A DNA stretch of 64,000 nucleotides, taken from Pyronema omphalodes. Taxonomy: Eukaryota > Ascomycota > Pezizomycetes > Pezizales > Pyronemataceae. A program made the position numbers and the translations under genes. How positions within the stretch are numbered: position 1 is the stretch's first letter; each line of letters begins with the position of its first letter. Shown in pieces: positions 13,663 through 24,381 of this stretch. The DNA lies in contig JAJJXM010000013.1 in assembly GCA_024516155.1 (NCBI GenBank), forward strand, positions 558,001-622,000, read 5' to 3'. The notes below the pieces were generated by a model. That model ran no database searches. It was not told the DNA's origin and worked only from the letters and a program-made list of their open reading frames with translations.

Positions 13663-15319
13663 TTAATCACGCTCGAATGCAGCGCTCTTTCCAAGCTCTC
13701 CATCTGAGCCAGTGTCCAATCCACTGCGCATGCGGACATCGTGCATAATCTGCTTGTGTGCGTTCCAGGGCTTGACGTCCTTTCCGAAAAGCTTGTCCAT
13801 GTCTTCGAGAGGGACTCCCTTAGTCTCAGGAACTAAGAAGTAAACGTAGGGAGCAGAGATCATCATTAAGGAGGCGAAGAAGAGGTAAACTCCGTATCCC
13901 ATGGCGCTGAACATCTGAGGGGTGAAACGAGAGATCATGAAGTTCCAGAGCCAGTTGTTGGCTGAGCAAGAAGCCTGGGTGAGGGTACGGATGTGCTGGT
14001 CGAAAATCTCCGAGTTGATGACCCAGGGGGTTCCGTTCCAGGAGGGAGTGTAGAAAGCGGTCCAGAGGTAGAAGAAGAACATAGCAACAATTCCTCCGCT
14101 GGAAAGAGTTGTAGTAGGGTTCTCAGCGGGCTTAGCAATGGCGATGTAGGCTCCGACGGCGTACATGCAGAGTCCTCCTCCGATGGATCCAATGAGAAGC
14201 ATAGGAACACGACCAGCATGATCGACGAGGAAGAGAAGCCAGACAATTGTGATGACAGTCTTAATGACACCGAAGATTCCAGTGGTCAAGAGACCAGCAG
14301 AAGTACCGACAACTCCAATGGACTTGAAAACGGTAGGGGAGTAGTAGTTGATAGCGTTGATTCCGGAACCGTTCTGCCAGATGAAAAGGGAAGAACCGAG
14401 AAGAAGACGCTTAATAAGAGCGGTGTTGCTGAAGACAGCCTTGAAAGGTGCCCAGAATCCCAAACCAACAGTGCGAACCTGCTCGGCGTGCTGAGCATCC
14501 ATGGCAGCGATCTCCTCAATAATGTACTGCTCATCAGCAGGGAGGTTTCTAACCCAGCAAAGGTTCTCAATAGCTTGGTCACGGCGTCCCTTGGATAGCA
14601 ACCAACGAGGGGACTCCCTGAGGACGACGAGACCAGCAAACATAATTCCACCGGGAATCAACTGAACAGCGAAAGGTACGAGCCACTGAGAGTGACCCTT
14701 CGGCATTCCCTTGTTAACACCTGGACGATTGTCAGTAAACAATAGAAATATACGCAGATTAGTTTGGCAGATATTTACCGTAGTTGATCCAGAATCCAAC
14801 AAGTCCACCAACTTGCCATCCTAACTCGTAAAGTCCGACAAGACGACCACGGATAGCAGGTGGAGACAATTCGGCAATGTAGATAGGAGTCAAGTTCGAA
14901 GCAGCACCAATTCCAAAACCAGCAATGACACGTCCACCATAGATAAGTCCAAGACCACGCTCAGCAGTAGCACCCAACATCATACCGGCTCCAAGAAGGA
15001 ATACAGCACCAGCAACCATAAGACCTCTCTTGCGTCCCCATAATTGACCAAGAGGGTATCCGAGAATAGCACCGAAGAAACATCCAGCCTGGTAGGTTGA
15101 AACAATGTTTGCTGACAAGAAGTTGACGTCCTTGGGAGCCAACTTGTCAAGACCGAATTCCTCACGGAAGGAGGGAAGCGCAATAGTTCCACCGATGAAA
15201 GCAGAGTCGTATCCAATCATAACGGCGGCGAAGGCTGCAACGGAGGCAGAGAAGTATACACGCCAATTGTAGACCTGCTGCGGCGTAGGCCGGTCTTCAA
15301 TTTTGTCAAGAAGACCCAT
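13663..15319 (-). CDS. MFS sugar porter, quinate-permease-like
   Basis: Two exons on the minus strand (15319-14779, 14720-13663) give 532 residues, normal for a 12-TM sugar porter. The family signatures are visible: the N-terminus with DRPTPQQVYNWRVY and MIGYDSAFIGGT resembles fungal quinate permeases (qa-y/qutD); GRKRG after TM2; RESPRWL at the end of TM6; QNGSGINAINYYSP in TM7; and PETKG at the end of TM12. It is a plasma-membrane proton-coupled importer of a sugar or polyol-like acid. It is divergent from the Gfo/Idh/MocA oxidoreductase at 17070, which suggests transport and oxidation of the same compound. The exact substrate is an inference; a hexose or inositol carrier cannot be excluded. 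Confidence 0.9.
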
Positions 15320-17069
15320 TTTTGCTGTGGGTTGTAGCTGTGTTGCTGAGGGAGTAATTGACGACTTTGGCTCGAGGAATCAAGACAAGGTCGGGTCGAT
15401 GTTGTCGCTGCGGCGGGGAAGTAAAAAGCCCGGAGGCAATCACATCATCTTTATGTTAATCCTGTGCCCCACCAGGTATCTCTGGGAAAAAAATTCGGCA
15501 TTCAATTATGGTTGGTGGTTGGGGGTTTGGCTTTCGCTTGCCACACTAACTGGTCGCTACTTTTCTGCGACTGCATGGAATGGCTTCTCTCCTATACCCC
15601 GGACAGTTCCCCGCAAAAGTGCGAATCTGTGGGTGAAAGAAAGGTTTCTCCACAACTTGAAGCACAGACAGACCGGCCTGTACCCGCGCTGCCGGACCCC
15701 AGAATCTCCACAGATCCGAACGTCATCAAGCGAGCCAAGCGTGTCTGTCTGTGAGTTTGAAGGTGAACAACGAAGGCGATGGGTGTGGCGATGAGATACG
15801 GGAGCAGTGGTTTCCACCAGTGAGAGCAGACCAGAGGCGATGGAGCGACGGATTAATTGAAACGCCGCCACAGCTGGTTCGGAAGTTAGTGTGTGGTTGT
15901 TAGCCTTATGAGGCTGGTGCCGTCACTTAATAGCCATGCGGGTCCGTCAACGCCAGTTGGCTCTGGAAAATGAAAATAATCAGCGGGATGCCCACATACC
16001 GTGGGCCTGGTTATGTGTTGCATGCTTATTACTCTAATTTGACTAGAGAAATAAATGGTGGATTAGAACAGTAGTAACTCTAATGACAGAAAATACCCAC
16101 CATGAATGGTTTTTGTTTCCAACATCACAACAGTCTTTGTTCGATCAGGTTTCTTCCGATGGCAAAAGACGCATATGACCGAGAATTGACTAGGCGAGAC
16201 ACGAATGCTACATAGGACCTAGGTGAGAGGCAACACACCTGCCAAGTTCGCGGTGAAATTAAGCGTCGTTTGAGCCCAGACTCGCGTGGCTGTTCCTGGC
16301 TATCGCCTTTAACTCACGCGGTAAGCCAGTGAAGGCTTAGCAAAGTTTATCTAGAGTACAGTCCGACTGTATAATTGATTAGAGAAGACTTTACAGAGAC
16401 AACGCCTTAGATAGAGACAAATTTCATCGATTTAGACTTACTATCAATTATATCAGCTTCAAATTATGCAGCAAAGCATTTGCAAACGCTCGAATCGGCA
16501 AAGACTTGGTTAGATTCAATTCTACCGCCTCCCGATTATCCAGTAAAGGCTTAGCAGAGGTTGGAATCCTCAGTTCTACCGGTCATCATAGCCGGATAAG
16601 CTCTTTTCCGAGGTCACACACGCGGTCGGAAGCGATGCCGAAAGAGCGGTGTAACGTCGACTGGTGCGATGCCTTGCCTAACCTAAGGGGGATACGTGAA
16701 CACTTCTTCAGTTGGTCCTGTAGCTCTCAGGGACGCCATCACCACGGCGGGTGCGTTTGTTCTGCCGGATCACGCTCTCCGCATTCTCGGTAGCCAACGC
16801 TTTAACTTTCTCTGGGGTCCCCACGAGTTCCCCACCAAACAATTGGTGCAAATTCCACTCCGCCATCTTGCAACCCCACAACAGCTCCAAAAGCCCTCGA
16901 TTTCTGTAAATCATCAGATGTGACTGTGGGGTACAGGATATGGTATGGGGGTAGTAGATATCTCCGGGTCTCCCCACAAATCTGGGGAAACGAGCCAAGG
17001 AGCCGAAGCTGTGGACCTCGACCTCGACTCTTGTAACCTGAAAAGCTCCGGATAGCTCTCGCCCCGATA
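15320..17069. promoter_or_regulatory. Divergent intergenic region between transporter and oxidoreductase
   Basis: No gene is supported here. The 1.75 kb lies head-to-head between the MFS transporter and the oxidoreductase and must hold both promoters. A candidate carbon-catabolite control cluster sits near the oxidoreductase end (separate entry). Confidence 0.6.
16812..16987. promoter_or_regulatory. Cluster of CreA/Cre1-type SYGGRG sites
   Basis: Seven matches to CTGGGG or GTGGGG on either strand fall within 176 bp: 16812-16817, 16819-16824 (minus), 16830-16835 (minus), 16874-16879 (minus), 16926-16931, 16972-16977 (minus), 16982-16987. The last is 83 bp upstream of the oxidoreductase ATG. 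SYGGRG pairs are the known target of the glucose repressor CreA. Function is inferred from consensus only. Confidence 0.55.
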
Positions 17070-18217
17070 ATGGCATCGCCACTAAGTGTTGTACGTAGCT
17101 TTCCGTTAATTTACGCTTCAGGGTACTGATGAATTAGACTGTCGTAGGAGGAGCCGGGCTAATTGGACGTCGTCATGTCCAGCATGTCCTTGACGAGCCA
17201 TCGACTATTCTCGCGTGCCTTGTTGATCCCACTCCAGCTGGAAAAGATTTTGCCGCATCTCTCAACGTCCCTATCTACTCCGACCTTCCCTCTCTCTTAA
17301 ATGCCCGATCCAATGGGGAAATCAAAATTGACGCTGCTATCATTGCAACTCCAAACATCACTCATGTCCCTCTCGGAATCCTCTGCATTAATGCTGATAT
17401 AAGTGCTTTGGTGGAAAAGCCAGTCTCCGTAGACGGTGCCTCTGCCATTTCCCTTATCCAAGCCGCGGAGCGTGCCAAAGCTCGAGATTCTACCGCTCGT
17501 ATTCTCGTCGGACACCATCGTCGTCACAACCCTTACATTCGAGCAACCAAGAAAGCGGTTGATTCTGGTGTCTTCGGGAAAGTATTGGCTATTCAGGGAA
17601 CCTGGTCATTGCTCAAAAACCCGGAATACTTCAACGTTACATGGCGTACGGAGGTTGGTTCTGGTGGACCTATCCTCATCAACATGATCCACGAGATTGA
17701 TAACATGCGTTACATCTTTGGTGACATAACATCTGTTTTTGTCGAACGCGGGGCGCAGACCAGGTCCTATGCGGTTGAAGAAACCTTCGCAATGACTTTC
17801 CGTTTCGAATCTGGAATGGTCGGTACCTTCATTTGTTCCGATGCGGTAGCTAGTCCATACAACTGGGAGAGTGCATCTGGGGAGAACCCTTTGATTCCGA
17901 AAACTGGACAGGCGGTGTATACTATTCTCGGTACTAAGGGAAGTATGTCAGTCCCAGAAATGCGGAGGTGGCATTACGACTCACAGTCGGCGGGGTCCTG
18001 GATGTCAGTTATGGAGTACGATGATTCGTTGAAGGCAGAGATTGATGATATCCTGCCGTTTACACGTCAATTGGTTGACTTGGTAGCCGTTCATGCTGGT
18101 GAGAAAGAGCCGGTATGTTCTGTAGAGGAAGGAACGAAAAGTCTGTTTGTCATTGAAGCAATCACCAAGAGCATGCAGACAAGGCAATTGGTGGAGGTGG
18201 AGAAACCGGCGTTGTGA
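17070..18217 (+). CDS. Gfo/Idh/MocA-family NAD(P)-dependent oxidoreductase
   Basis: Two exons: a 21-nt first exon (17070-17090, seven codons) and 17138-18217, giving 366 residues. Without the small exon the frame has no Met before the nucleotide-binding motif; with it the start reads MASPLSV then TVVGGAGLIG, placing the Rossmann Gly motif at residues 11-17 as the family requires. Other marks: LVEKPVS (catalytic-type Lys101) and GGPILINMIHEID (His192) in the C-terminal substrate domain. Members oxidise sugars, inositols or related polyols in the cytosol; this sequence alone does not fix the substrate. The divergent MFS transporter and the CreA-type sites upstream suggest a glucose-repressed catabolic pair. 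Confidence 0.88.
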
Positions 18218-20790
18218 AACTGACGCCTGGGTCGCGGCTCAGTCACGGATCCACGGTAGGCGCTGTATTTAGTGTGATGTATGGGTTTTAAATTCCGCTT
18301 ATATTTGCACGTTAAGGCCCGATTAATAAGTAAAAGACAAATGTACCGGCGCAAAACATACATTGTTATTCCTTGTCATATTTACCATGGAAGCATTAGA
18401 CATACAAAATCACTCGATGGCCAAAATGAAAGGATCAGTATAAGAAATGGTATTTTGCAATGTGAGAGGCAACATAAGTGTAGTTGTTATCTGTAATATG
18501 ATATTTGTCTATTTTTGGGCTGGCCATGCTTGCATCTGCCGTATTCTAAATAATCCGGCCGGGCTGGTCGGATTGGACAGAAACATCCGCCCGGTTCTGT
18601 ATAAAGAACGATGAATACATACATATGAAAATTTTACCTTGGGCCACTGCATACCTAAAAACACTAGCCACAATTCGGTTTCTCTGCCATTCTTCTTCCT
18701 CTGATTGGCAGTATCTCAACATAGGCATGATGCATAAGTACATATTTGAGGTAAGGTGATTACGAACTTTGCAACTTTGCAATAATGAAGAAACATAGAG
18801 CAATCGTATAATCAATTGACATGGTGATAGTGTGATTGACAAGATGACCCCTTCAAACAGTGAAAGGGATATTGTAGTACTAAACATCATAACAACTGCA
18901 CTTGCTGTGTAATATAAAAATGATTTCAGCCTGCCGCTTTTGATGTCACTCTAAAAAAAAACAATATCAATTGACGAAGTATCACCGAAGAATATATTAG
19001 ATAAAACACTTTATGAGACTTCATTGGGGTAGATAGATGATGATCAAACTGGAGAGAAAACGGGCCACGCTCGGAGTTAAGCATCGCGACTGTTGAGTTT
19101 CGGAGACAGGCCGGGTGTCGCGACTCTCTTTAGTGTAGAAGGATTTTAATAACGATAGATATCCATTTCTTACGATGAACCATAATCTACCTAACGGGTA
19201 AAATAGACCTACGGGAAAGACGAGGGATTAGGAGGTAAATGGGCGCGCTGCCGAATATGAAGACCGCTCTAAGGCGTCTCCCAATTAGCCGGCTCATATG
19301 TACATAACAAAAGGCCCTCTCATAACCTGGGGGTCCGGTACAATACATAATGAATAAATAAAAAATAAATAAATAAATAAAATGAACCTATGGCAAGTCA
19401 TCCATATTTGTACTTTATTTTGCAGAGTATATATGACTATGCATAAGATGTGGCCTACCGGGTACCGACAGATACGCTTGTTTTGCATCTTCTTGATTTG
19501 CCATACCACCATCCTTAGGGATATAAATCGAAAAACAAGCAAATTTGGTGTAACGTTAGCGGAAAACAGGATCCAAAAAGCTAGTCTCGAGACCAGTTGT
19601 CTTTACGTCAGCATGTTGCTGTCCCCCGAGCCGAAAGAAGAATCCGACATCGACGATAAGCATGTACCAGCCTTCCGAAGCCCTGTTTAGATTTTCTTTT
19701 CATTTTACTATTGATACAGATGAGCTTGCAATGAGGTGCTTCTATGATCCTGTTCGGATAACTGCAGACGTTTGCTTTGGATGCGTCCTAGGATTAAAAA
19801 CTTCTACTTGATAGTTTATTGCACACCGGGCCATTGTTTATGTAGAAGGGCGAGTGAGTGATTTTAATGATTGTGAAACGTGCAGTATCTGGTAGAAAGT
19901 TGATCGTCACAGTACTGGTTATTGGAACCTGTAAATGAACAAATAAATAAAAACATAAATAAAGAAATAAAGAAACAAAAAGGTGGAATGGGGTGGGTTA
20001 AATATTTAAATAAATCAAGAAACAAATTCGCTCCTCCACGAAACTGTGGGGAGGCGCTATCTACACCTACAGCTTTGGTTGCATCCCGGGCTTGGGAGCC
20101 TCAGCGGCTGTTGCGGGGTTGGTTACAACAGGGATAAAGGCTGGCTGGTCGTTGGCTGTCAGGCGTGAGCTGTTACACGCCGCCAGCGGCCAAAGCCCCG
20201 GTCAGCTCCATCTCCACTCGCCAGCAGCTCAAGCAAGAGGGTATCTCTTGAAACCGCTTCATCAAACTTGTCAAACCTCACGATCCAGAAATCCATCACC
20301 GAAAGTTCTGTTGACGTATACGCCATCTGTTTCCCTATCGCCGCTACCTCAAGTCGAGATTTTGTTCACCACACTCGCCACCACGTTGGTGTTCATCACC
20401 ATCAACCGGTAGATATCCACTACTGCCAGAGAGGTCGTTGATGGTAGCAGGTTTGTAGAATGACATTATTCCGTGACCCGATATCTACCGATAAACTCTC
20501 TAACTCAACTCGCATGTCTCAGACAACCACTGTCGTCCGCTACCGTTGTTTACTCTTTCACGCGTTCGAGACACGTTCACCACAAGTTCGCCACACGTTT
20601 ACAGAGCGTTCAAAACCCTTACACTGGATATTCACCACTAGTCGTTGGGCGCCTACAGTTGTACAAGAAGCCGTTCGATCTAGCAGGTTCGTAGGGTTCT
20701 CTTCCCTCCCATAACCCATTGCCGTCCGTCGATTCACCGACTAATTCCTATACTTCAGATAGTTATTTTTTTCTCCAAATTTTTTTCCGA
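18218..20790. other. Intergenic region, no supported gene
   Basis: AT-rich DNA with aaat/aata microsatellites at about 19350-19381 and 19930-19985. A fragment at about 19056-19130 weakly resembles part of 5S rRNA (see findings). Near 20440-20690 the string agcaggtt(t/c)gtag occurs twice in similar surroundings, hinting at an old short duplication. Confidence 0.5.
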
Positions 20791-22551
20791 ATGTATCCAG
20801 AATTTTCCTCGGCGGAGATTATTCCCACAATCTGCGAAGGACAAAGCAGGCTAGACAATATTCCTAAAGCCCATGAAGAACTTAGCAGTCTCGAGCTCCT
20901 ACTTTTTATATACAACCCTATCCTCGAATGCCTAGTTTCTCATCTACCAACAATCGATAAAATATCTTTTACTCAAACTTCGAGGACTCTGCGATATCTG
21001 TTGTACAATTATCCACCATTTTTTGCTCACCTAGATTTTCGACTGCGTGTCGTTGAAACCGCCAACCATGATGAATACCCACTAGGTACGGTTTATAACC
21101 TGGATCGCCTACTACAAAGTTTACCGATCGACGGGAAAATTGTATCTTTGACTCTGGATTGGACAGCCGTTTCTGGATCATTCTTATTTAGTAAGATCTT
21201 GGACCGGTGTCAAAACACTCTCGAACACCTATCGGTTCGTGGATGTCGGAAGGTTTCAATCAAACACCACATCGTACCTCACTTTGTGTATCAGTCGTCT
21301 ATCTCACCATTAGGAGGGCATACGACCGTCCAGACGAGGCCAGCCCTGAAGTCCTTGTACGTCTACAAGGCTCGGGGTGTGAGGCGCAAACCGTTTCTTA
21401 TCGATCGAAAACCAGCTGATGGCGACGAACCGTCTCGATATCTCACAACTCTGGCAGCGCAGTTAGGAATTTGGCTTGATCTTGCTCTATGTCCTACACC
21501 AAAATTAAGATGTCCGCGACGACGGGAAATCCTTAGAAGAGGCAAAGAAAATTTCTGTGTACCGTTTGATAAGCGGCGTTCTATGCCAGGCGACACTAGC
21601 AATCCTTTATCGGGATTCCAGGACCGACATTTACGGAGGGCTTGGGAAGAATTGCAATCTCAGATTATATTATGCTGGAACTGCGATGAGCCTATCCCAG
21701 ATCGCTGCGAGGCTTGCGTGCATCAAATGACATGCAGTCACTGTGCGCGGCCACTGTGCCACAATTGTGCCTACATTTCACGACAGGCTCTCGGAAACGC
21801 CGTCCATAACGCAGCCACCCCTTCGTTAGCAAATTCTGCTGCGAACATGGCAGCCACCCCCGCATCGAGTTCCCAGTGGGTTGCAATGAGTCTTCTTCAA
21901 ATGACCCAACATCAGCCGACGGACCCGGACGATCCGTTTGAGGCCGAACTCAGTGCAATTCGATCGCCACTGCTTGTACCATGCTGTCGGACAGCGCCCC
22001 AAACTCATGTAGACAACCTGTGCCCTCCCTGCTTTGCGTTAAATGATAGACAGAAATGCTCCCTGTGTCCCCGCCTCTTATGTATAAAACACGAAGTAGA
22101 GCGGTGTCGGAAATGTGATGTGGTGGGGGGATGTGGTCGGATATTTTGCTTTCCCTCAGCAGAGGAGCGCCGCGCATGCGGTGATACCGAAACCGGGCTA
22201 GCGAGGCTGAAAGATTGCCAGAGGTGTGGAAAGGAAATGTGTGGCAATTGTCGAGAGTCAGCAACATCTACCAGTCCAGCCCCTAGTAGCGGAGAAGAAG
22301 ACGATGGGGCAAGTTCTTCATCAACCAACGATCAACAATCCACCCAACAGAAGACGAGCTGCGACTGCAAAGTTTGCCAGGAACAGTACTACTGCCCAGC
22401 CTGCTGGCCAACAAAACCAACAACATGCGAGGATGTCGAGGATACGATCGCTTTGATGAGAGCGGTGAGACTTGAACATGGTAGGTCTGACACAGCTAGA
22501 TTTAGAGGATATCAGCTTATTCCATCTAATAGGAGAATAGTAGAGGAATGA
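20791..22551 (+). CDS. F-box/LRR-like protein with C-terminal Cys-rich clusters
   Basis: A single exon of 586 residues. The ATG at 20791 is the first true Met; the upstream open frame begins at a TTG. Residues ~45-85 (LECLVSHLPTIDKISFTQTSR...) look like an F-box. Next comes a region with LRR-like phrasing (VSLTLDWTAVSG, LEHLSVRGCRKV, PALKSLYVYK). The C-terminal half holds many CxxC pairs (CWNCDEP, CEAC, CSHC, CHNC, CSLC, CRKC, CQRC, CGNC, CKVC, CPAC), which probably bind several zinc ions, interrupted by an Ala/Ser/Gln-rich linker. The likely role is as substrate receptor of an SCF ubiquitin ligase; the target is unknown. I recognise the architecture but not a named gene. Confidence 0.75.
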   Translation: MYPEFSSAEIIPTICEGQSRLDNIPKAHEELSSLELLLFIYNPILECLVSHLPTIDKISFTQTSRTLRYLLYNYPPFFAHLDFRLRVVETANHDEYPLGTVYNLDRLLQSLPIDGKIVSLTLDWTAVSGSFLFSKILDRCQNTLEHLSVRGCRKVSIKHHIVPHFVYQSSISPLGGHTTVQTRPALKSLYVYKARGVRRKPFLIDRKPADGDEPSRYLTTLAAQLGIWLDLALCPTPKLRCPRRREILRRGKENFCVPFDKRRSMPGDTSNPLSGFQDRHLRRAWEELQSQIILCWNCDEPIPDRCEACVHQMTCSHCARPLCHNCAYISRQALGNAVHNAATPSLANSAANMAATPASSSQWVAMSLLQMTQHQPTDPDDPFEAELSAIRSPLLVPCCRTAPQTHVDNLCPPCFALNDRQKCSLCPRLLCIKHEVERCRKCDVVGGCGRIFCFPSAEERRACGDTETGLARLKDCQRCGKEMCGNCRESATSTSPAPSSGEEDDGASSSSTNDQQSTQQKTSCDCKVCQEQYYCPACWPTKPTTCEDVEDTIALMRAVRLEHGRSDTARFRGYQLIPSNRRIVEE

Positions 22552-23248
22552 AAGACCGGGCGACAAACTAGCCGCGAGAATCCAAGCCTCTAGTCAATCA
22601 ATTTGAACAAATTGGTTTACAACGGGGTAATCAGCATAGAGCCTGGGATGGCGATGAATAGCTCTAGCTACTTATCAAGACTATCCCTACAGAGGAAAAA
22701 CAGTCATACTGAGGATCTGGCGACGAAGATAAACGTCCGGGATGCCCTGGAGAAGTGGTTTCATGCGTTTAAGTTGGATCGAATTATGATTGGTTTGTTT
22801 TGGTATGGAGTTGTACAAGTTCTTTATATGGGCTCATGTGGATTGGTTTTAATGTATTGACCATGAGGTAACCTCATGCTAATAATGACTGCGTTGTCAA
22901 GAATTGTATTTAAATACGTCAACTAGACATTGAGCTTGGCGCTTTCAAAGCGTATATCCGAGAAGACCTCTTGGATAAGTTGAGCAAGACACATACATCA
23001 CTAAGGATTGAAAATAAAACACTACGCACGATACGCGTTTTACTGAAACTACAGGAAAGATACAGAGTAAAAGAAAGTCATCGGTGTAGAAATTAAATCA
23101 TGCTCAAAGACGGCTTTGTCTTCAGTGTTATATTCTCTTCAGTGGTCGTGGCAGAGCCTGAATTATTGTAAAGAATTCATGTTCTACGCCTAAGAAGACT
23201 GGTGTTGTAATATTATAAATTTATTATTAACAACAGCAAGCATAACAA

Positions 23249-23254
23249 GCGCTA

Positions 23255-23285
<31 letters not shown>

Positions 23286-23348
23286 TCAATTCGGTCCACC
23301 ACATCCGGGGTAATCTGAAGGTCACCCGTTCAATCCGGGTTTGGCGCA
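23249..23348 (+). tRNA. tRNA-Phe (GAA) with intron
   Basis: A full cloverleaf can be drawn. The acceptor stem GCGCTAA/TTGGCGC has one G-U pair and discriminator A. The D arm is AGCTCAGTTGGGAGAGC, the anticodon stem TCAGA/TCTGA, the anticodon GAA at 23282-23284, and the T arm ACCCG-TTCAATC-CGGGT. A 27-nt intron (23286-23312) follows position 37, the canonical place for eukaryotic nuclear tRNA introns. The mature length is 73 nt before CCA addition. Internal A and B boxes are intact. Confidence 0.95.
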
Positions 23349-24114
23349 TAACTTTTTTTCGACAATAATTTTTGTACATGATAAGTACCACTGTATAATT
23401 TCATCAGGATAATAAATTTATGTCCCGAAATAGTCGGCACGAGTAATGGTATTGCTGTTATTCTGAGGGAGGCCCGTGTCGAGTCATGGAGTCTTCAAGG
23501 GAGGCCAAAACCAATGGCAAAGTGGATACAATAATAACCATATATAGTGTAAAACTAAAAGTACTCTGGTGACTGATATTTAAAATACCTGGAGAGCTCG
23601 TCACAATATACATTGAAATGAAACATTTTCTTGCTGGACTATGATATGGTGGATCTGTATTCTGAAGCGTAGGGAAGACCGAAACGATTAAGAGCCAAAT
23701 AGAATTTGACGCTAATCGTACTAAAAAAAAACAACCATGTGTTTTCTCGTCCTTTCAGAGTGTATCCATATGGCTCTCCAACTTTCTCATGCTAAATCGT
23801 ATGTGTAAATTTTAACTCAAATAGGTCAATATAACTACAAACAGCTTTTTATCCATGAAACCTCGTACTCTCAGTAATTGATCTTCTCTAAGTTGATTCA
23901 ACATTTACACTCGGCTCTCTCGTGCCTGTATCCCAGGTGACGATACTCTCGGTATTTTGTATGATTGTGCTGCGATAGAGATAGCCCAAACATCACCCGG
24001 CGATCCTCTGCATCCAGCCTAAAAGCCAATTTTCTACCCACCGCCTGAATACCAAAATAAAATTCCCAAAAAGAGCTCTTAAATACTGATATCCATAAAT
24101 GTCCCTTTACCAAA

Positions 24115-24381
24115 ATGCCAGCAAAATCCAAAGCCCTGACCAGTGCTCCTTTTCTCCCAATTCTCCTGTTCACAGCGCTCATAAATGCCCTCTCCGTGAT
24201 CTCCAACCAACAAAATAATCTTCCGTATAAATCCCCAAGGTTCAGCCCATTTCAAGGTCAAATCATTCCAATAATCCCCGCTTACAACTTTTACCAATTA
24301 CCAATACGCCGCTTTCTAAACCAGCAGCAGTATCCACGGCATCAACCACATATCCGGGATCCCCAGCCCGTCGTCAACTGA
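24115..24381 (+). CDS. Possible small secreted protein (doubtful)
   Basis: An 88-residue frame starts at an ATG in good context (ccaaaATGcc). The first ~28 residues (MPAKSKALTSAPFLPILLFTALINALS) could be a signal peptide. The rest is Gln/Pro/Arg/Tyr-rich without Cys or a known domain. No intron or homologous neighbour supports it, and overlapping minus-strand frames of similar length exist, so this may be chance. Confidence 0.2.
   Translation: MPAKSKALTSAPFLPILLFTALINALSVISNQQNNLPYKSPRFSPFQGQIIPIIPAYNFYQLPIRRFLNQQQYPRHQPHIRDPQPVVN

Noticed and set aside
13993..14598. Plus-strand 201-codon frame opposite the MFS transporter
   Set aside because: Ser/Asp/Glu-rich shadow of transmembrane codons; the minus frame has all sugar-porter signatures.
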